From: Sphaerolaimus hirsutus
Lineage: Eukaryota; Nematoda; Chromadorea; Monhysterida; Sphaerolaimidae
Length of the DNA stretch: 64,000 bases
Reading direction: 5' to 3'
Assembly (NCBI GenBank): GCA_964036195.1
Contig: OZ038451.1
Span: 4,654,529-4,718,528, forward strand
Made by a program: the position numbers and the translations under genes. Under the pieces are notes generated by a model that saw only the letters and a list, made by a program, of their open reading frames with translations, was not told where the DNA came from and searched no databases. Shown here one piece after another: positions 1 through 11,065 of this stretch; within the stretch, counting starts at the first letter, position 1; the number at the start of each line of letters is the position of its first letter.

Positions 1-156
1 CACTGAAAAAATGATTACAGCTAGACTGAGTGGGAAAAAATTTGGAAGAGTGCTTTTCTGTGAGGAAAATTGTCTTATTCTTCAGATAATTAATCGGGTT
101 ATGGTAAGTCTCTGTCAGAAAGAAATCTGCTAAAAAGTGTATGTTTGTCACCGATT
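1..156. other. AT-rich intergenic DNA
   Basis: No coding or repeat signal was recognised in this short left edge. Confidence 0.4.
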
Positions 157-398
157 GGGCACACAGACACTAGTTGACACCGCAGTTGACATCGTATCAA
201 CTGAATGTCAACTAAATAAACTAAAAAAATGTTGTTTAAAGATTCACACTTAACAAAAACGATAAAATTAAGTGTCACGATACAAATTAACTAAATACCT
301 ATGCTCTATCACACTGGAAAGTTGAAAGCACATAATACACTAAAATTTTGTTGAATTTAGTTGACACGAATTTTGATGTCAACTAGTGCGTATGGGCT
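157..398. mobile_element. ACTAGTTGACA-family foldback element
   Basis: The left end reads GGGCACACAGACACTAGTTG. The right end is its imperfect inverse, GTCAACTAGTGCGTATGGGC. The interior is short, AT-rich and has no reading frame. Other copies or relatives lie at 1532, 7300, 18160, 43047, 47315 and 52763. The superfamily is unassigned because no clear target duplication was found. Confidence 0.6.
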
Positions 399-748
399 CA
401 TTTTCAAACACCCAGTATGAGTTCAACGTTACAGAATATAGAGAATATACCTTTGTTAGCTATAACTGGTTGCTGGGTGCACAGCAGCCAAAACAAACAG
501 CCAGCAAGGAAGACTATTTTTGTATGGAATAACGTTTTTTGAGACAAAGTAAAATCTGTTTTAATCCAGCTAGCGGATTTATGGCGGCATGTATGGGGGT
601 GACATATTCACAGAAGGATGTGGAACACAACCTTGACTAAAACTACAAAAACTAAACTAGGTGTCCCAAAATGTGACATTGGGATGTGATTTTCTGTTCA
701 AGTGTACCACTGTAGTCAGATAAATATTTATTGGTATATAAATATAAA
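399..748. other. Intergenic, nothing recognised
   Basis: AT-rich sequence without a convincing reading frame, RNA gene or inverted repeat. Confidence 0.4.
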
Positions 749-1189
749 GATATCATCGAATAAGACCCCAGGGGAGTTATTTTTTCGTCAGAGTTTTTGA
801 GGGGAATATTATTCGAGGCGGAGGAGTTATTCAAGGGAGGGAGTTATTTTTTCCTCAGAAACTTTGACCTAATTCATTTTATGAATGCGTGTAATCCAGC
901 TATTCAACTCATGTAATCCAGCTATTTAACAGTTCAACAACAACAAAAAGGTGTGTATACACTGCGTACACGTTATGTATCTGCTGTCGCTGTCATATGT
1001 TAACATTATTTTGTATTCTCGTCGATTATTTTTGTAAATTTTGTAGCTTATTTTTCACTCAGAGGGGGGAGTTATTCAAGAGGGGGGAGTTATTCGAGGG
1101 AGGGAGTTATTTTTTCGTCAGAGCTTTTGAGGGGGGAGTTATTCAAGGGGGAGGTATTATTCAAGGGGGGGTCTTATTCAAGAATATAC

Positions 1190-1191
<2 letters not shown>
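749..1191. mobile_element. CCGTATTT-family foldback element, G-run variant
   Basis: This family has ends of the form TACCGTATTTNCTCGAATAA and the inverse TTATTCGAGNAAATACGGTA. The interior is built from short modules (GAATAA plus a run of C, or its inverse) and a TTTTTTCGTCAG or TTCCTCAG motif. This copy has a worn left end (ATCATCGAATAAGACCCC) and a clear right end (TTATTCAAGAATATACGGTA). It has no coding capacity. The ORFs crossing it are low-complexity readings of the G-run modules. Confidence 0.7.
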
Positions 1192-1232
<41 letters not shown>

Positions 1233-1266
1233 TTACATTATATATATATTATGTATATTATATATG
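1187..1266. repeat. (TA)n microsatellite
   Basis: An alternating TA tract with a few G and C interruptions directly abuts the right end of the preceding element. This suits an insertion site preference for TA, or expansion from the terminal TA. Confidence 0.8.
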
Positions 1267-1531
1267 CACGTATTACATACACCTATATCGAATTTATTAA
1301 AAAAGAAAAAGTCACCAAAGCTCAATGAAACACGTCTAAAGTTTACGACCGCAATAATGTTCCACGCTCGACTAAAACAGCGACTATTATTTTTAGCTAT
1401 TTTATGGTGACAGGAGACCCAGGGTGATTCTTAAACGTTTTTATTTCTGAATGTGAATGTGAACAAGAATATAATGCTGAATATGTACTCAGCGTGTACT
1501 AGCAAATACAAAACGTATTACAAAATTCTAA
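1267..1531. other. Intergenic, nothing recognised
   Basis: No supported gene or repeat. Confidence 0.35.
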
Positions 1532-1860
1532 TGGCGCCGCACACACACCAGTTTCCATGTCAACTCGATTTTAGTTCAATTTTGGTAGCAGGATAATTTT
1601 CAAGTGCACATGCGGCATGTCGAAAAGGAATCAATATTGCAATGTGCATTTGAACGTTGGCATCGGGCGTCATCGGATGTCAACTGGGCACACCATGTTC
1701 AAATGCACATGACAATATTGTTTAAGTTTTCAACATTGCCGCATGTGCCCCTGAAAATTGCCCTGCAAACTAAATTGAACTAAAATCGAGTTGACATCGA
1801 AACCAGTTGACATCATCCAGTTGACATCGAAACCAGTTGACAGCCAGTGTGCGTGGCGCC
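1532..1860. mobile_element. Foldback element related to the ACTAGTTGACA family
   Basis: The left end GGCGCCGCACACACACCAG and following AACTCGATTTTAGTTCAAT are mirrored on the right by ATTGAACTAAAATCGAGTTG and CCAGTGTGCGTGGCGCC. Near the right end a GTTGACATCGAAACCA module is duplicated. It is non-coding. The GGCGCC outer base pairs distinguish it from the other copies. Confidence 0.65.
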
Positions 1861-2042
1861 AATGTATGACAAGTGAGAATGCGGTCGCAATAGGCGGCGT
1901 AAAACGGATATGTGCTGAAATCGGAAAGAATTATCAGCTCTTGATGCAATGTCCACGCAAAACCGGCAATTTTCAATTTACCGTATTTTTTTGAATATGT
2001 CCCCCGTGAAAGAAAGCCGAAGAAAAATGACCCAATTTGAAT

Positions 2043-2576
2043 TACCGTATATCCTTGAATAAGACCCCAGGGGCGTTATTATTTCGTCAGAGGTTTTGGA
2101 GGGGGGAGTTATTCAAGGGGGGGTACTATTCAAGGGGGGGAGTTATTTTTTCCTCAGAACTTCCAGGAAAGCTTTCACTTTATTCATTGTTTGTATGCAT
2201 TCCGACAACACATCTAATGCAGAAAATGACCAGTTCAACACGAACAAAACAACGTATCCATCCTAAAATTCGTGTTCAATCATCTAAACCTAAAAATATC
2301 ATAGGCTAACATTCTTTTGTATTTTTCGTTTCGCACACCAAACCCCATTTGATTGCATTCGATGAATCAGCCCAGACATAGCTTTATTTTTCTGTTTGTC
2401 TCGTTTTCATTTTCGTGTGTGGCTCATCGATCGTTTTACCCAGAGGGGGGACTTATTCAAGAGGGGGGAGTTATTCAAGGGGGGGCGTTATTTTTTCCTC
2501 ACCTGGCCAACAGGGGGGTGTTATTCAAGGGGGGGTATTATTCAAGGGGGGGGGTCTTATTCAAGGAAATACGGTA
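2043..2576. mobile_element. CCGTATTT-family foldback element
   Basis: It starts TACCGTATATCCTTGAATAA and ends TTATTCAAGGAAATACGGTA. The inside carries several TTATTCAAGGGGGG modules and two TTTTTTCCTC boxes. No protein-coding signal is present. Confidence 0.8.
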
Positions 2577-3636
2577 TTCAAATATGGCCTGCACAAAGCC
2601 ATAAAAAGTGTAGTAGTGAAAAATTGTAGTAAGCTCAATCGACTACTACAAAAGCCATACAAATAAAAACAGTGGATAAAATTTTTTGATAAAATTATAC
2701 CTGCCGTAAGCAGTTCCCCGAAAGTTTAATGGTTAAGTAGAAATTGATTCATAGGGTATCAAATTCACAAAACTCTGATCAAAAATGATCTTTTTGAAAT
2801 TACCCGTAAAAATTGTCTGACAAGAGATATTCAGTGGGAATCCATTCGCAAATATACGGTAAATGGTATGTCGTTTTTATCACATAGAAACCGTAGTAAC
2901 CGTTTCTTTAAAGCTCAATCTAAATTTAAAAAATCAATGGAACTCTATAAATATGACGTCAGATCCAAAATAGCGCTTTTAGGGCGCACTTTTGCTCATG
3001 AGAAAATAATTACTTGGTCTCATACAATCGGACAGCGTTAGCGATGTCGCGAGAAGTATTTTCCGTGATAAATAACGTTTTTCAAGTATTTCAAGAGATT
3101 TTTTTTCAAAATTTACATGACAAACACATGAATATGCTTTTAAACAACGTTACATCATTCCTAGGTGAAATAATAAAAACTGGGACAAGATGAAAGATGA
3201 TTATTTGATTGAAAAATGTTTTGCTTGCACAGAAAAACGGTAAATGTCGGTAGAAATGACGCAATTTCGACAGGAAAACTTCAAATACTCTTTATAATTA
3301 TGCATTATTCCATGGCATTAAAAATGACATCCCGCCAGAAATGACATCGTAAATATGAAGGCATTAATTTTCCACAATGAAATAATGGGATTTACGGTAT
3401 GTTTCAGGCATTCAGGCATACATAAAGATATGCTAATAAATCCATATGACATTAAATAGAGGTAAAAATGTTTGAATAAGCATCATAGTAAATCATAGTT
3501 TGACTACACAAAACGTCCCGTTTCAAAAAAAACACGCTGTGAATATTTGCAGCACATGAAATTTTTTATCAACACATTGTAGAAATGATAAATAGGGAAT
3601 TAAAACAATAACAAGAAACGAAAACAAATGCATGGC
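2577..3636. other. 1.06 kb AT-rich spacer
   Basis: No reading frame with coding character, no RNA gene and no inverted repeat was recognised. Confidence 0.4.
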
Positions 3637-3758
3637 TACCGCATTTCCCTGAAATACCCCCACGCGGATTTTTATGCCCCAATATTTGAGGATTATTTTT
3701 CCCTCGCCCACCCAGTCAATGGGGGTATTTCAAGGGGTCTATTGGAAGAAATACGGTA
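3637..3758. mobile_element. Short CCGTATTT-family copy
   Basis: A compact 122-bp copy starting TACCGCATTTCCCTGAAATA and ending AGAAATACGGTA. It retains one TTATTTTTCCCTCGCCCA box and shows how small a family member can be. Confidence 0.75.
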
Positions 3759-4389
3759 CACAAAGAACTCAAACGTCCACCGCAAAACTGAAACAACAAA
3801 AAACACACCGTTTTCATATTGGAATCAGTTTTGAAGCTCCAGTCCTTTGATGTCGGATAAAATGAACCGCCTAGAAATCGTCCCTCCGATTTTCTCTACC
3901 CGGATCCAGAAATAGAACTTTTATTAGAATTTGCAACGAAATCCCAGAAGGTAATGCATTAGATCGGCTGTAAAAAAGTGGAAAATAAATTCCCTATATT
4001 TTTTTACATGTGAATTTTGAAGGAAAAACGACAGAGAATAACGAGTAACGAATGTGTGAATTCATATGTGAAAAAATACAAAATTAATTGAATATTATTG
4101 ACTATTTCATCTTCAAAGGCCAATAACCGACCCTAAAAATTGAGAAATTTGCAGCAATTGAATAAAATTAGGGGCTCAACAAAATGAGCTTTTTCTAAGC
4201 TGTAAAAAGCAGAAAGAGAAAAAAATCGGGCAGAATTTGTTGGCAGAAATCGCATGTTCATGCTTAAAACACTGGCTCAATGATATTGGAAGTGAATGTG
4301 AATGCATTAATGTTTGATATGAAAACATGAACAAATCGATGTATTTACACCCCCCCCCCCCCAACTATGGTTCACACCTTACAATACAC
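3759..4389. other. Intergenic, nothing recognised
   Basis: AT-rich, with a poly-C run at about 4350. No supported gene. Confidence 0.4.
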
Positions 4390-4774
4390 ACACAGCAAAA
4401 AATGGATCCGTGAAGTGTGTGGAAGCGGGCTGGATGCGCGTGAAGCGGCGCGCTTCCACACGCTTCCACCAAAATCACGAAAATCTCGGTGAAGTGTCTT
4501 CCACACGCGTCCACACGCTTCACCTAGATTCACCGCGCGCTTCACGCGCATCGAAGCATGTGGAAGACACTTCACCGCGCTGGCGCTTCCACACGCTTCC
4601 CCTACGTATACATGCTCGTGGGAGCGCCATATAAGGAAGCGTGAAGTGCCTTCACGCAGATTTTCGTGATGTGTGTGGAAGCGCTTGCATGCTTGGTGAA
4701 GCGTCGGGAAGTGTCGGCGTGGAGCACTTCACGACGCTTCACCGCGCATCCACACACCCATTTTTTGCTGTGAC
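4390..4774. mobile_element. GC-rich foldback element with CACGCTTCAC subrepeats
   Basis: The ends are CACAGCAAAAAATGG and the inverse CCATTTTTTGCTGTG. Between them are many copies of a motif like CTTCCACACGCTTCAC in both orientations, so either strand can fold on itself extensively. GC content is far above the flanks. The small ORFs here are shadows of the repeats. Confidence 0.65.
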
Positions 4775-5066
4775 GGTTCAAAAGCATACAGAAAGCGGTG
4801 TTTGACGACAAAATTTACTAAAAAATCCATGAAAACAAGGAACCCGTAAATCCGTAAAACTGCACGCTAAACTTTTCTTTTAACGTGGTGCATAAGTACC
4901 AAACTTTCATAAGCATAATTTTCATGAGTATTTACCAGATCACTGCAACCATGCGCCTGCCCACATGTTCAAAATAATAAACATATCTTTCCGGTGAGAA
5001 ATGGGAAAATTTATGCTTACGGAGAAAAATAGACAAAGTCCCAATTAGACCAGTCTACGACATATA

Positions 5067-5382
5067 TACCATATATCCTCGGATGATACCCCAGGGGAGT
5101 TATTTTCCTTCAGACTTTTTGAGTGGGAGTTATTCAAGGGGAGGTTTTTCCTCGCAATGAAATTATGTATCTGCCGCTGCTACCATAAAATAGGCTAACA
5201 TTTTTTCTAGTTTTCGTTTCAGGCACTGAAAAAGGCATTTGCATTCGATGAATCGGCCCATATGTATATGACCTATATGACTTGACTAATTTTATCGATT
5301 TTTTTTATATATTTTTTTTTGTCTTTTCCATCCATCAAAGGGGACGTTATTCAAGGGGGGTCTTTTTCCAGTAGATACGGTT
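5067..5382. mobile_element. CCGTATTT-family element, degenerate
   Basis: It starts TACCATATATCCTCGGATGA and ends CCAGTAGATACGGTT, with GAGTTATTCAAGGGGAGG modules inside. Both ends carry substitutions, so it is an older copy. Confidence 0.65.
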
Positions 5383-6483
5383 GGTAGTCTTCTGAGAGAC
5401 CACTTTACAGCGAAAACTACAAGATCCCGTCGGAATAAAGAACGTAAAAAACCATTTTATTAATCACGTTACATTGCTTCAACGTTCCATGGACTTGGTG
5501 TATAATTTCACATGTTATTATGTTCATCAAAATACAGTAACATTCAGTGTAAAGCATTCCGTTCCATCAGTATAGCTCAACAAATTATGGCCATGCTATT
5601 TATTTATAAATATATGTAAAGTCGGCAGACGTATCGCCCTACAAACATTTGCGTCAATCTCTCCAGTGGAGAGTGCATGACGGCATTAGGTATTGTGACG
5701 CAATATTTTAACCATTGGAATAGATCGGGTCACGTATGAAAACTTGGCCCTTATCCCAGTTACCAGTTGCGTATTATACAAATGAGAGTGAAAACTGAAT
5801 ATGAGCTAAAAATCGTTAAAATTTGCTTTGCTTTGCCAGTTTCCACCTTCATAATCGCTATTTTTTTATATACATGGTTATATAGCTATTGTGAGCCTAT
5901 TTTATTCTTATTAATAGCGGATTTCGAAATTTTGGCCGGCTGCCAAGTTCTCTTATGTTGGAACGGAGCCAACGAATGAAAAATAAAAAATAAAAAAACT
6001 GTAGTTTGAACGGTAAAACGGTAGTTTGAACGGTCAAATTCTTTACGAGCAACGTTGAAAATGTAGATAACTAGTGCGTGGCACGCACGGACGCAGCAAA
6101 ACGTTCATTTTTTTTAAATATGATTTTCTTTTTCAATTTCTAGCGTCCGCATGGGACACAAGTTTCGTTGTTCGCTCTATTCACGAGCGAATTCTAACTC
6201 TCCGATTTTGTAGGGTGAAATGTCCGCCGACTTACGTATTTCAATTTCAAAACAATATGAACACGTACAGAAAGCAATGTTTATTTTTCCAGCTAAAAGG
6301 TCGGAGCCTAACAAAATAATTGTAAATATGTTATGATGAAAATAAACTAAAAAACACGGGCATTCTAACACGTTAAATAAACAGTTAATTAAAATGAGTC
6401 AGACAAATATTTAATTGGATCACTTGAATGAAAATCACTGAAGAAGGAATAAATTACGAAAGGGTGTTGAATATTCAAGTATA
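5383..6483. other. 1.1 kb AT-rich spacer
   Basis: It contains a tandem duplicate of CGGTAGTTTGAACGGT near 6010-6040 but no supported gene. The 70-codon frame at 5767-5979 has no coding character beyond being open. Confidence 0.4.
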
Positions 6484-6881
6484 TACTGTATTAACTCGAA
6501 TTAACCCCCCCCCCTTGAATCAACCTCTCTCGAAATCCCCCTAAAATTTTGCTGTTGAAATAATAAACCCCCCTCGAAAAAAAAACCTAAAATTGAGTGC
6601 AAACAGAATGTACATGACAAATACCGTGGTTTGTGATCTGTATGATGCAGAACACACCTTGAAACTAATGACTGAGTGACGTTACGTCACGGTTTATGCG
6701 TATATACAGTTATGCGTCTATAAACACATATACATATATGTAAATGTTTGATTTTACTACGTCTGAGTACGTGGAATTTCAGAAAATTTCTGGCTAAATA
6801 ATATACCCCCCTCGAATGAGCCCCTGAAAATTTGCTAGAGAAATAATAAACCCCCTGGGGGTATTTCGAAGTAATACGGTA
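6484..6881. mobile_element. CCGTATTT-family element, C-run variant
   Basis: It begins TACTGTATTAACTCGAATTA and ends GGGTATTTCGAAGTAATACGGTA. The interior has AAATAATAAACCCCCC modules and a central AT-rich segment related to the copy at 42066-42490. Confidence 0.7.
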
Positions 6882-7299
6882 GAGGAGTTGTGAAAGCTTA
6901 TTTACGCTTAGGTACACAAAATACCGTCACGCTAATTAAAAAAAATAGTTACACTTACGCTTTCGAGAAAGTGTAAAACATGGTAATGTATAAAAACTGC
7001 ATGCACGCAGTTAGGCACTGAAAATAGGGACAATATTCAAATTACCCCCTTGAACTACCCCTCCCCCCTGAAAATACCCCCAGGTACAAGCGATCTGGGG
7101 AGATTTTAAAAAAAACTTGAAATACCCCCAGCTGAATTGAGTGTAAACATGCAGTTTGTGATTCATGTAAAGCAGAACATATATTTTATAAAATGGCTGA
7201 GTTGCATCAGGCCAGGTCTATAAAATTAGATGTATCAATATATATATTTACCTAGATGTCTAAATAACATGTCTGTTATTGTTGGATATTTCAAGTGTC
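6882..7299. other. Spacer with a CCGTATTT-family fragment
   Basis: Bases about 7033-7140 contain AAATTACCCCCTTGAACTA and TTGAAATACCCCCAG, so they are an internal fragment of the CCGTATTT family without its ends. The rest is unassigned. Confidence 0.45.
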
Positions 7300-7530
7300 T
7301 GTTATTGTTTGGCGCTTTCTGTGTGACCATCCAAGTTGTCAGTTGACCATCCAAGTTCCCAAAACTGTTAAATCTGTTTTGAACAACTTTGAGTTTACCG
7401 AATTATAAAATTATTTTTGATCTGTTTTAACAGTAGCAGTAGTTGAAGAATATCTCATTACAGTGAACTCAAATGCGTTCTCAACAGATTTACCAACTTT
7501 GAAAATTTGGCTGTCAACTAGTCTGTAAAG
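7300..7530. repeat. Interspersed repeat related to 18160-18370
   Basis: The segment with TTGAGTTTACCGAA, a following AATTATTTTTGATC and a further CTCAAATGCGTTC is also recognisable at 18250-18340. The right end GTCAACTAGTCTG resembles the ACTAGTTGACA family. It is probably a decayed member of that group. Confidence 0.45.
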
Positions 7531-7648
7531 CAAATGAGCACATATGCGACAATTTCGAGTGAAAATTCCCTCTTGCAATTGGAATTCAGTCCAAAAATGG
7601 TGGGGGCAGTTGACCGAGTTGCCAGCGGTTGGAACTGGTTCAGATATT

Positions 7649-7941
7649 TACCGTATTTGCTCGAATAATTACCGTGGAGAATTATTTTTCGTCAGCTTTT
7701 TTTCAGGAGGGACTACTAGAAGGGGAATTATTCAAGGGGAGGAATTATTGTTCTGTCAAAGTTGTTAAGCATGTTTCTATCAACTCATTCGACAAAATAG
7801 GTATTATTAACACGTCTGTGCCATTTTTGTTCAATTGGACATGTCAGATTTATCATATTTAAGCCTTAGAGGGATTATTCAAGGAGGGATTATTCAAGGG
7901 GGAATTTTTCAAGGGAGGGCATTATTCAAGGAAATACGGTA
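7649..7941. mobile_element. CCGTATTT-family foldback element
   Basis: Well-preserved ends: TACCGTATTTGCTCGAATAA on the left and ATTATTCAAGGAAATACGGTA on the right. Internal modules are GGGAATTATTCAAGGGGAGG and TTTTTCGTCAGC. Non-coding. Confidence 0.8.
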
Positions 7942-8287
7942 TCTTTCTTTATCTGTTACTTGCAATGAAATATGAACACCGGGCTAAAGATAATCCAAAC
8001 AAGCAAAAAGGCAGCTTTTCATGGAATTGCATGTCAAAACCGGTAGGCAAGCTTTGTGGGAAAACATCAATCAGGAAATGCAAGAAATGATGCAAATATG
8101 CCAAATCTGTGTCAAATCTGACCAGAGGGGGGTCAACATACACTACCTATTTTTAATTTTTTTATTTATATTTTTAAAAGTTTTATACCCTTTGTGGCTT
8201 TCAAATGATACTTAAATTTTAACACAAATTTTATTAGGAGAGAAAAATTTAACAGTACGAAATTTTCCAAAAGAAGTCTCCCCCCGG
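7942..8287. other. Intergenic, nothing recognised
   Basis: No supported gene or repeat. Confidence 0.35.
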
Positions 8288-8455
8288 TACCAATGTAGCG
8301 TAAAGTAGAGTGTCAAATGTCAAGAAAACTGTCACATCAATTCGTGAAATGAAATGCAAAATTTCAAAAGTTAAGCCCAAAAATGTTTTTAAACTGACAA
8401 TTTACATGACATTTCACACTTTACTTTACACTTTACAGGGTGCCGGACTGCCCGG
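8288..8455. mobile_element. CCCTGTAAA-family foldback element
   Basis: The family has ends close to GGGGCAGTCCCAAGCCCTGT followed by AAAGTGTAAAGTGTCAA, and the inverse. Here the left arm GTAAAGTAGAGTGTCAAATG faces the right arm TTACACTTTACAGGGTGCC and GGACTGCCC. Other copies lie at 9192, 16100, 41699, 44420, 45699, 46339 and 49378. Confidence 0.6.
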
Positions 8456-8522
8456 ACTAAAAACCAAATGCAGGGACAAAAGTAAATTGCGAATCTGAAC
8501 GCACTGCCCGAATTACGGGCGC

Positions 8523-8932
8523 TAGGGTTTAAACGGGATTGACTTTATGTATTTTCGGGGTAGGGATTCGGGTCACGGGATCGGGATCGCGGTTTGAAAA
8601 TTTTCGGGATCGGGCTAGCGTTCAAACGGGACCACTTTTTCGGACCGGGACTAGAAATTTTTGTTATCGGGACCGGGACCGGGACGGAGGGACCGTACCA
8701 GGACCGGGATCGGGACTGGCATTTTCTTATGGTTGGGGCCGGGACCGAGACCGGTACCGCCCCAGTCCCGGATTGTTGCCGAACCATCTACCGGGACCGC
8801 GGTCCCGTTTGAACCCTAGATCGGGCCCGGGTTCGGGATTTTCAAATATCGGGATCGGGATCGGGATGGAGGCTTCGGGATCGGGCAGGACCGCTGAATC
8901 CCGGAAATAATCGGGATCCCGTTTGAACCCTA
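8523..8932. mobile_element. hAT-like non-autonomous element, TAGGGTTCAAACGGG family
   Basis: The ends are TAGGGTTTAAACGGGATTG and the inverse CGGGATCCCGTTTGAACCCTA. The interior is a diverged GGGATC and GGGACC hexamer array, which explains the arginine- and glycine-rich phantom ORFs on both strands. The sister copy at 53764-54384 has a perfect 8-bp duplication. This one does not show a clear one, so it is older or rearranged. Confidence 0.7.
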
Positions 8933-9191
8933 CTAGCCGCCCTGCAAATCATCAAATCTCAAACATGCGTCTGCGCACGTATTTACAAAGCTGCGTATAC
9001 GTGTGCATCTTATTGGGTAATGTGGCTACATTTGACCCCAGAGGGCTTATCAAATTTTACTGGTATTTACATCGTGTGCACGTTTCCTGGTTTATACGGG
9101 AACTGCTTCTGAAATCAATGCCGAGTATATATTGAATTTGCTCAGTTGAATTTGCGAGTTAACCGAAAGTATGTCACGCCCAACACACACG

Positions 9192-9273
9192 TTTGCCATT
9201 TTGCAGGGAATTTTACATGACTTTTAACACTTTACATGACATTTTACATTTTACAGGGTCTGGGACTGCTACC
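9192..9273. repeat. CCCTGTAAA-family right arm (solo)
   Basis: CACTTTACATGACATTTTAC followed by ATTTTACAGGGTCTGGGACT matches the right arm of the family. No matching left arm is adjacent, so this is a truncated copy. Confidence 0.55.
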
Positions 9274-9426
9274 TGGTATAGTCTATAGTTGCTCAACTAC
9301 AGGTAAAAAGAAAGTCTTTTAAAACCTTAGAAAGTGAAAAAAGCCTTGCGATCCATATTCAAACTCCGAATTGTATGGACGCCACTGGACGGTAAAATTG
9401 GATCAACGACAAACGTAGCGTACACA

Positions 9427-9869
9427 TACCCGATACCCTTCAATAAGTCCGCGGGGGGGGGGTATTTTTTCACCAGACTTTTGGCTGGGGAGTTATTCGA
9501 AGGTGGGAGTTATTCAAAGACAATAGTAATTTTTCGGTGAGAATCTTCGGTAAAATGCATACCTAATCAAGTTAGGTATTGTAAATATGAATGGTGTTAA
9601 CATACCGTATTTCCATAATACTGTAAGTCGGAATACAAATTGCACAATTCAAGCAACGAAATCAATACTAGTGAACATCAGCTGCAAAATAATGCATATT
9701 TCTACACAAAAAAACACACCCTTGAAAAGTTTTTTAGACATTTCAGAGATTTTCCCACCCATCATAGAATGAAAGCTTATTCGAGGGGAGTTATTTTTCT
9801 CACACGATTAAAAGGGAACGTTACTGGAATGGGGGTTGCTCCAGGGGGCTTATTCGAGGATTTACGGTA
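9427..9869. mobile_element. CCGTATTT-family element, worn
   Basis: The left end TACCCGATACCCTTCAATAA is diverged, the right end TTATTCGAGGATTTACGGTA is good. GGGAGTTATTCGAAGG-type modules lie at both ends. Confidence 0.6.
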
Positions 9870-10305
9870 ATATAAATACATATAGATGTAGATCATAGGC
9901 CAAGCAAAGGCTCAGTCTCCAGCGGTTGCCAAAATACATGTCACTTGACATAGACACAAAAACAACTTACAAACAAGCTTCTGACCCACATTTCCCATGT
10001 ATTTACGAAAGTATGTCTAATCTCCCTACGGCACCCCAACCATTGCGACATTGCCAAAGTGAGGTGGCACTTAAAAAGTGACAAGTGAAGTGAGCCGCAA
10101 AATATTAAGCTGGCAAAATGGCTCGGCAGCAAGAGTTTCCAACTAAAAAAACGAAAAGTCCTGGCCTGGCACGCTGCCAAATACACGTGTACCCAACGAA
10201 TGACGCTTGTGTTATGTATTGATTTCCATTCCAAAAATATCGGGAAAAATCTGTTACGTCAAAATAAAATTAAAATAAAAAACTAATTTTACTATGTAAT
10301 ATTAT
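9870..10305. other. Intergenic, nothing recognised
   Basis: No coding or repeat structure that I can support. Confidence 0.35.
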
Positions 10306-10550
10306 AAGTGATTGAAAGCGCCGCGCCATTGCGCCATTGGCGCTCTTTCACTAATTGGCGCCTGGCGCCATTTTTTTGTGGCGTTCAGTTCTTACAAAGA
10401 GTTTAACGTCGCATCAGTTGACATCAGTGTCTACGGTCAAATAAATATCGTGCGTAGCACCGATGTCGCACAATCATTATTACTGTAAATATAAAGCATT
10501 TTACTGGCGCCCGGCGCCAAAACATTGGCGTTTTTTCACCACTGGGCATC
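10306..10550. repeat. GGCGCC-rich foldback segment
   Basis: GAAAGCGCCGCGCCATTGCG and GGCGCCTGGCGCC at the left are mirrored by CTGGCGCCCGGCGCCAAAAC and ATTGGCGTTTTTTCACCA at the right. Probably a small foldback element. Its family is not recognised. Confidence 0.45.
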
Positions 10551-10656
10551 AATTTTTCACAACAGAAACCATACCATGCTATTTTCGAAAAAAATAGGCT
10601 CAGTATCGGGCACGTAGAATCCAAAACCAGCGCCACTCTCACATTCACATTCAGAC

Positions 10657-11065
10657 CAGAGTTGTTAAAAGTACCGAACTTTTTCAAAGTATACTTAAAC
10701 GTATAGTATTTTTACTCACCCCTCGAGTACAGAAAAAGTAAAGTAATTTTTTACTTTTACTCATGAGTAAACGTGAGTAAATGTACTTTTGCCCCCAGAA
10801 AAAGTAAACGTGAGTATTTTTGAGAAATGTCACCCCAATTTTCGCTCAAACTCACTAATTTTCATAACTTTTTGCCCTTTTCAAGAAATTTTTGGATATA
10901 TATGTGCTTATATACACATTTTCGACTATTTTCCCCTTCTTTAGCATATTCTCTCCCTTTTTCCCTTCTATGCCTTCAAAAATTCAGAAGAAACGTAAAC
11001 GTATTTACTCTGTACTAAAGTATACGTATTTATCGAGTAAAAGTAAATACGTTTTAACAACTCTG
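10657..11065. mobile_element. hAT-like non-autonomous element, CAGAGTTGTTAAAA family
   Basis: The ends are CAGAGTTGTTAAAA and TTTTAACAACTCTG. The 8 bp on the left (ATTCAGAC) and right (ATTCAGAA) agree at 7 of 8 positions, the duplication length of hAT transposases. The interior is a run of AAAGTAAACGTGAGTA-like modules. A sister copy at 20093-20576 has an exact duplication. Confidence 0.75.

Noticed and set aside
997-1410. A 137-codon ORF ending in a tyrosine/isoleucine-rich stretch
   Set aside because: It reads through CCGTATTT-family G-run modules and a (TA)n microsatellite.
5767-5979. A 70-codon membrane-protein-like ORF
   Set aside because: Hydrophobic codons are expected in AT-rich DNA. 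There is no supporting splice, promoter or similarity signal.
8539-8910. Arginine/glycine-rich proteins on both strands
   Set aside because: They are translations of the GGGATC hexamer array inside a hAT-like element.
8515-8940. 8-bp target duplication for the hAT-like copy at 8523-8932
   Set aside because: ACGGGCGC and CTAGCCGC agree at only four of eight positions.
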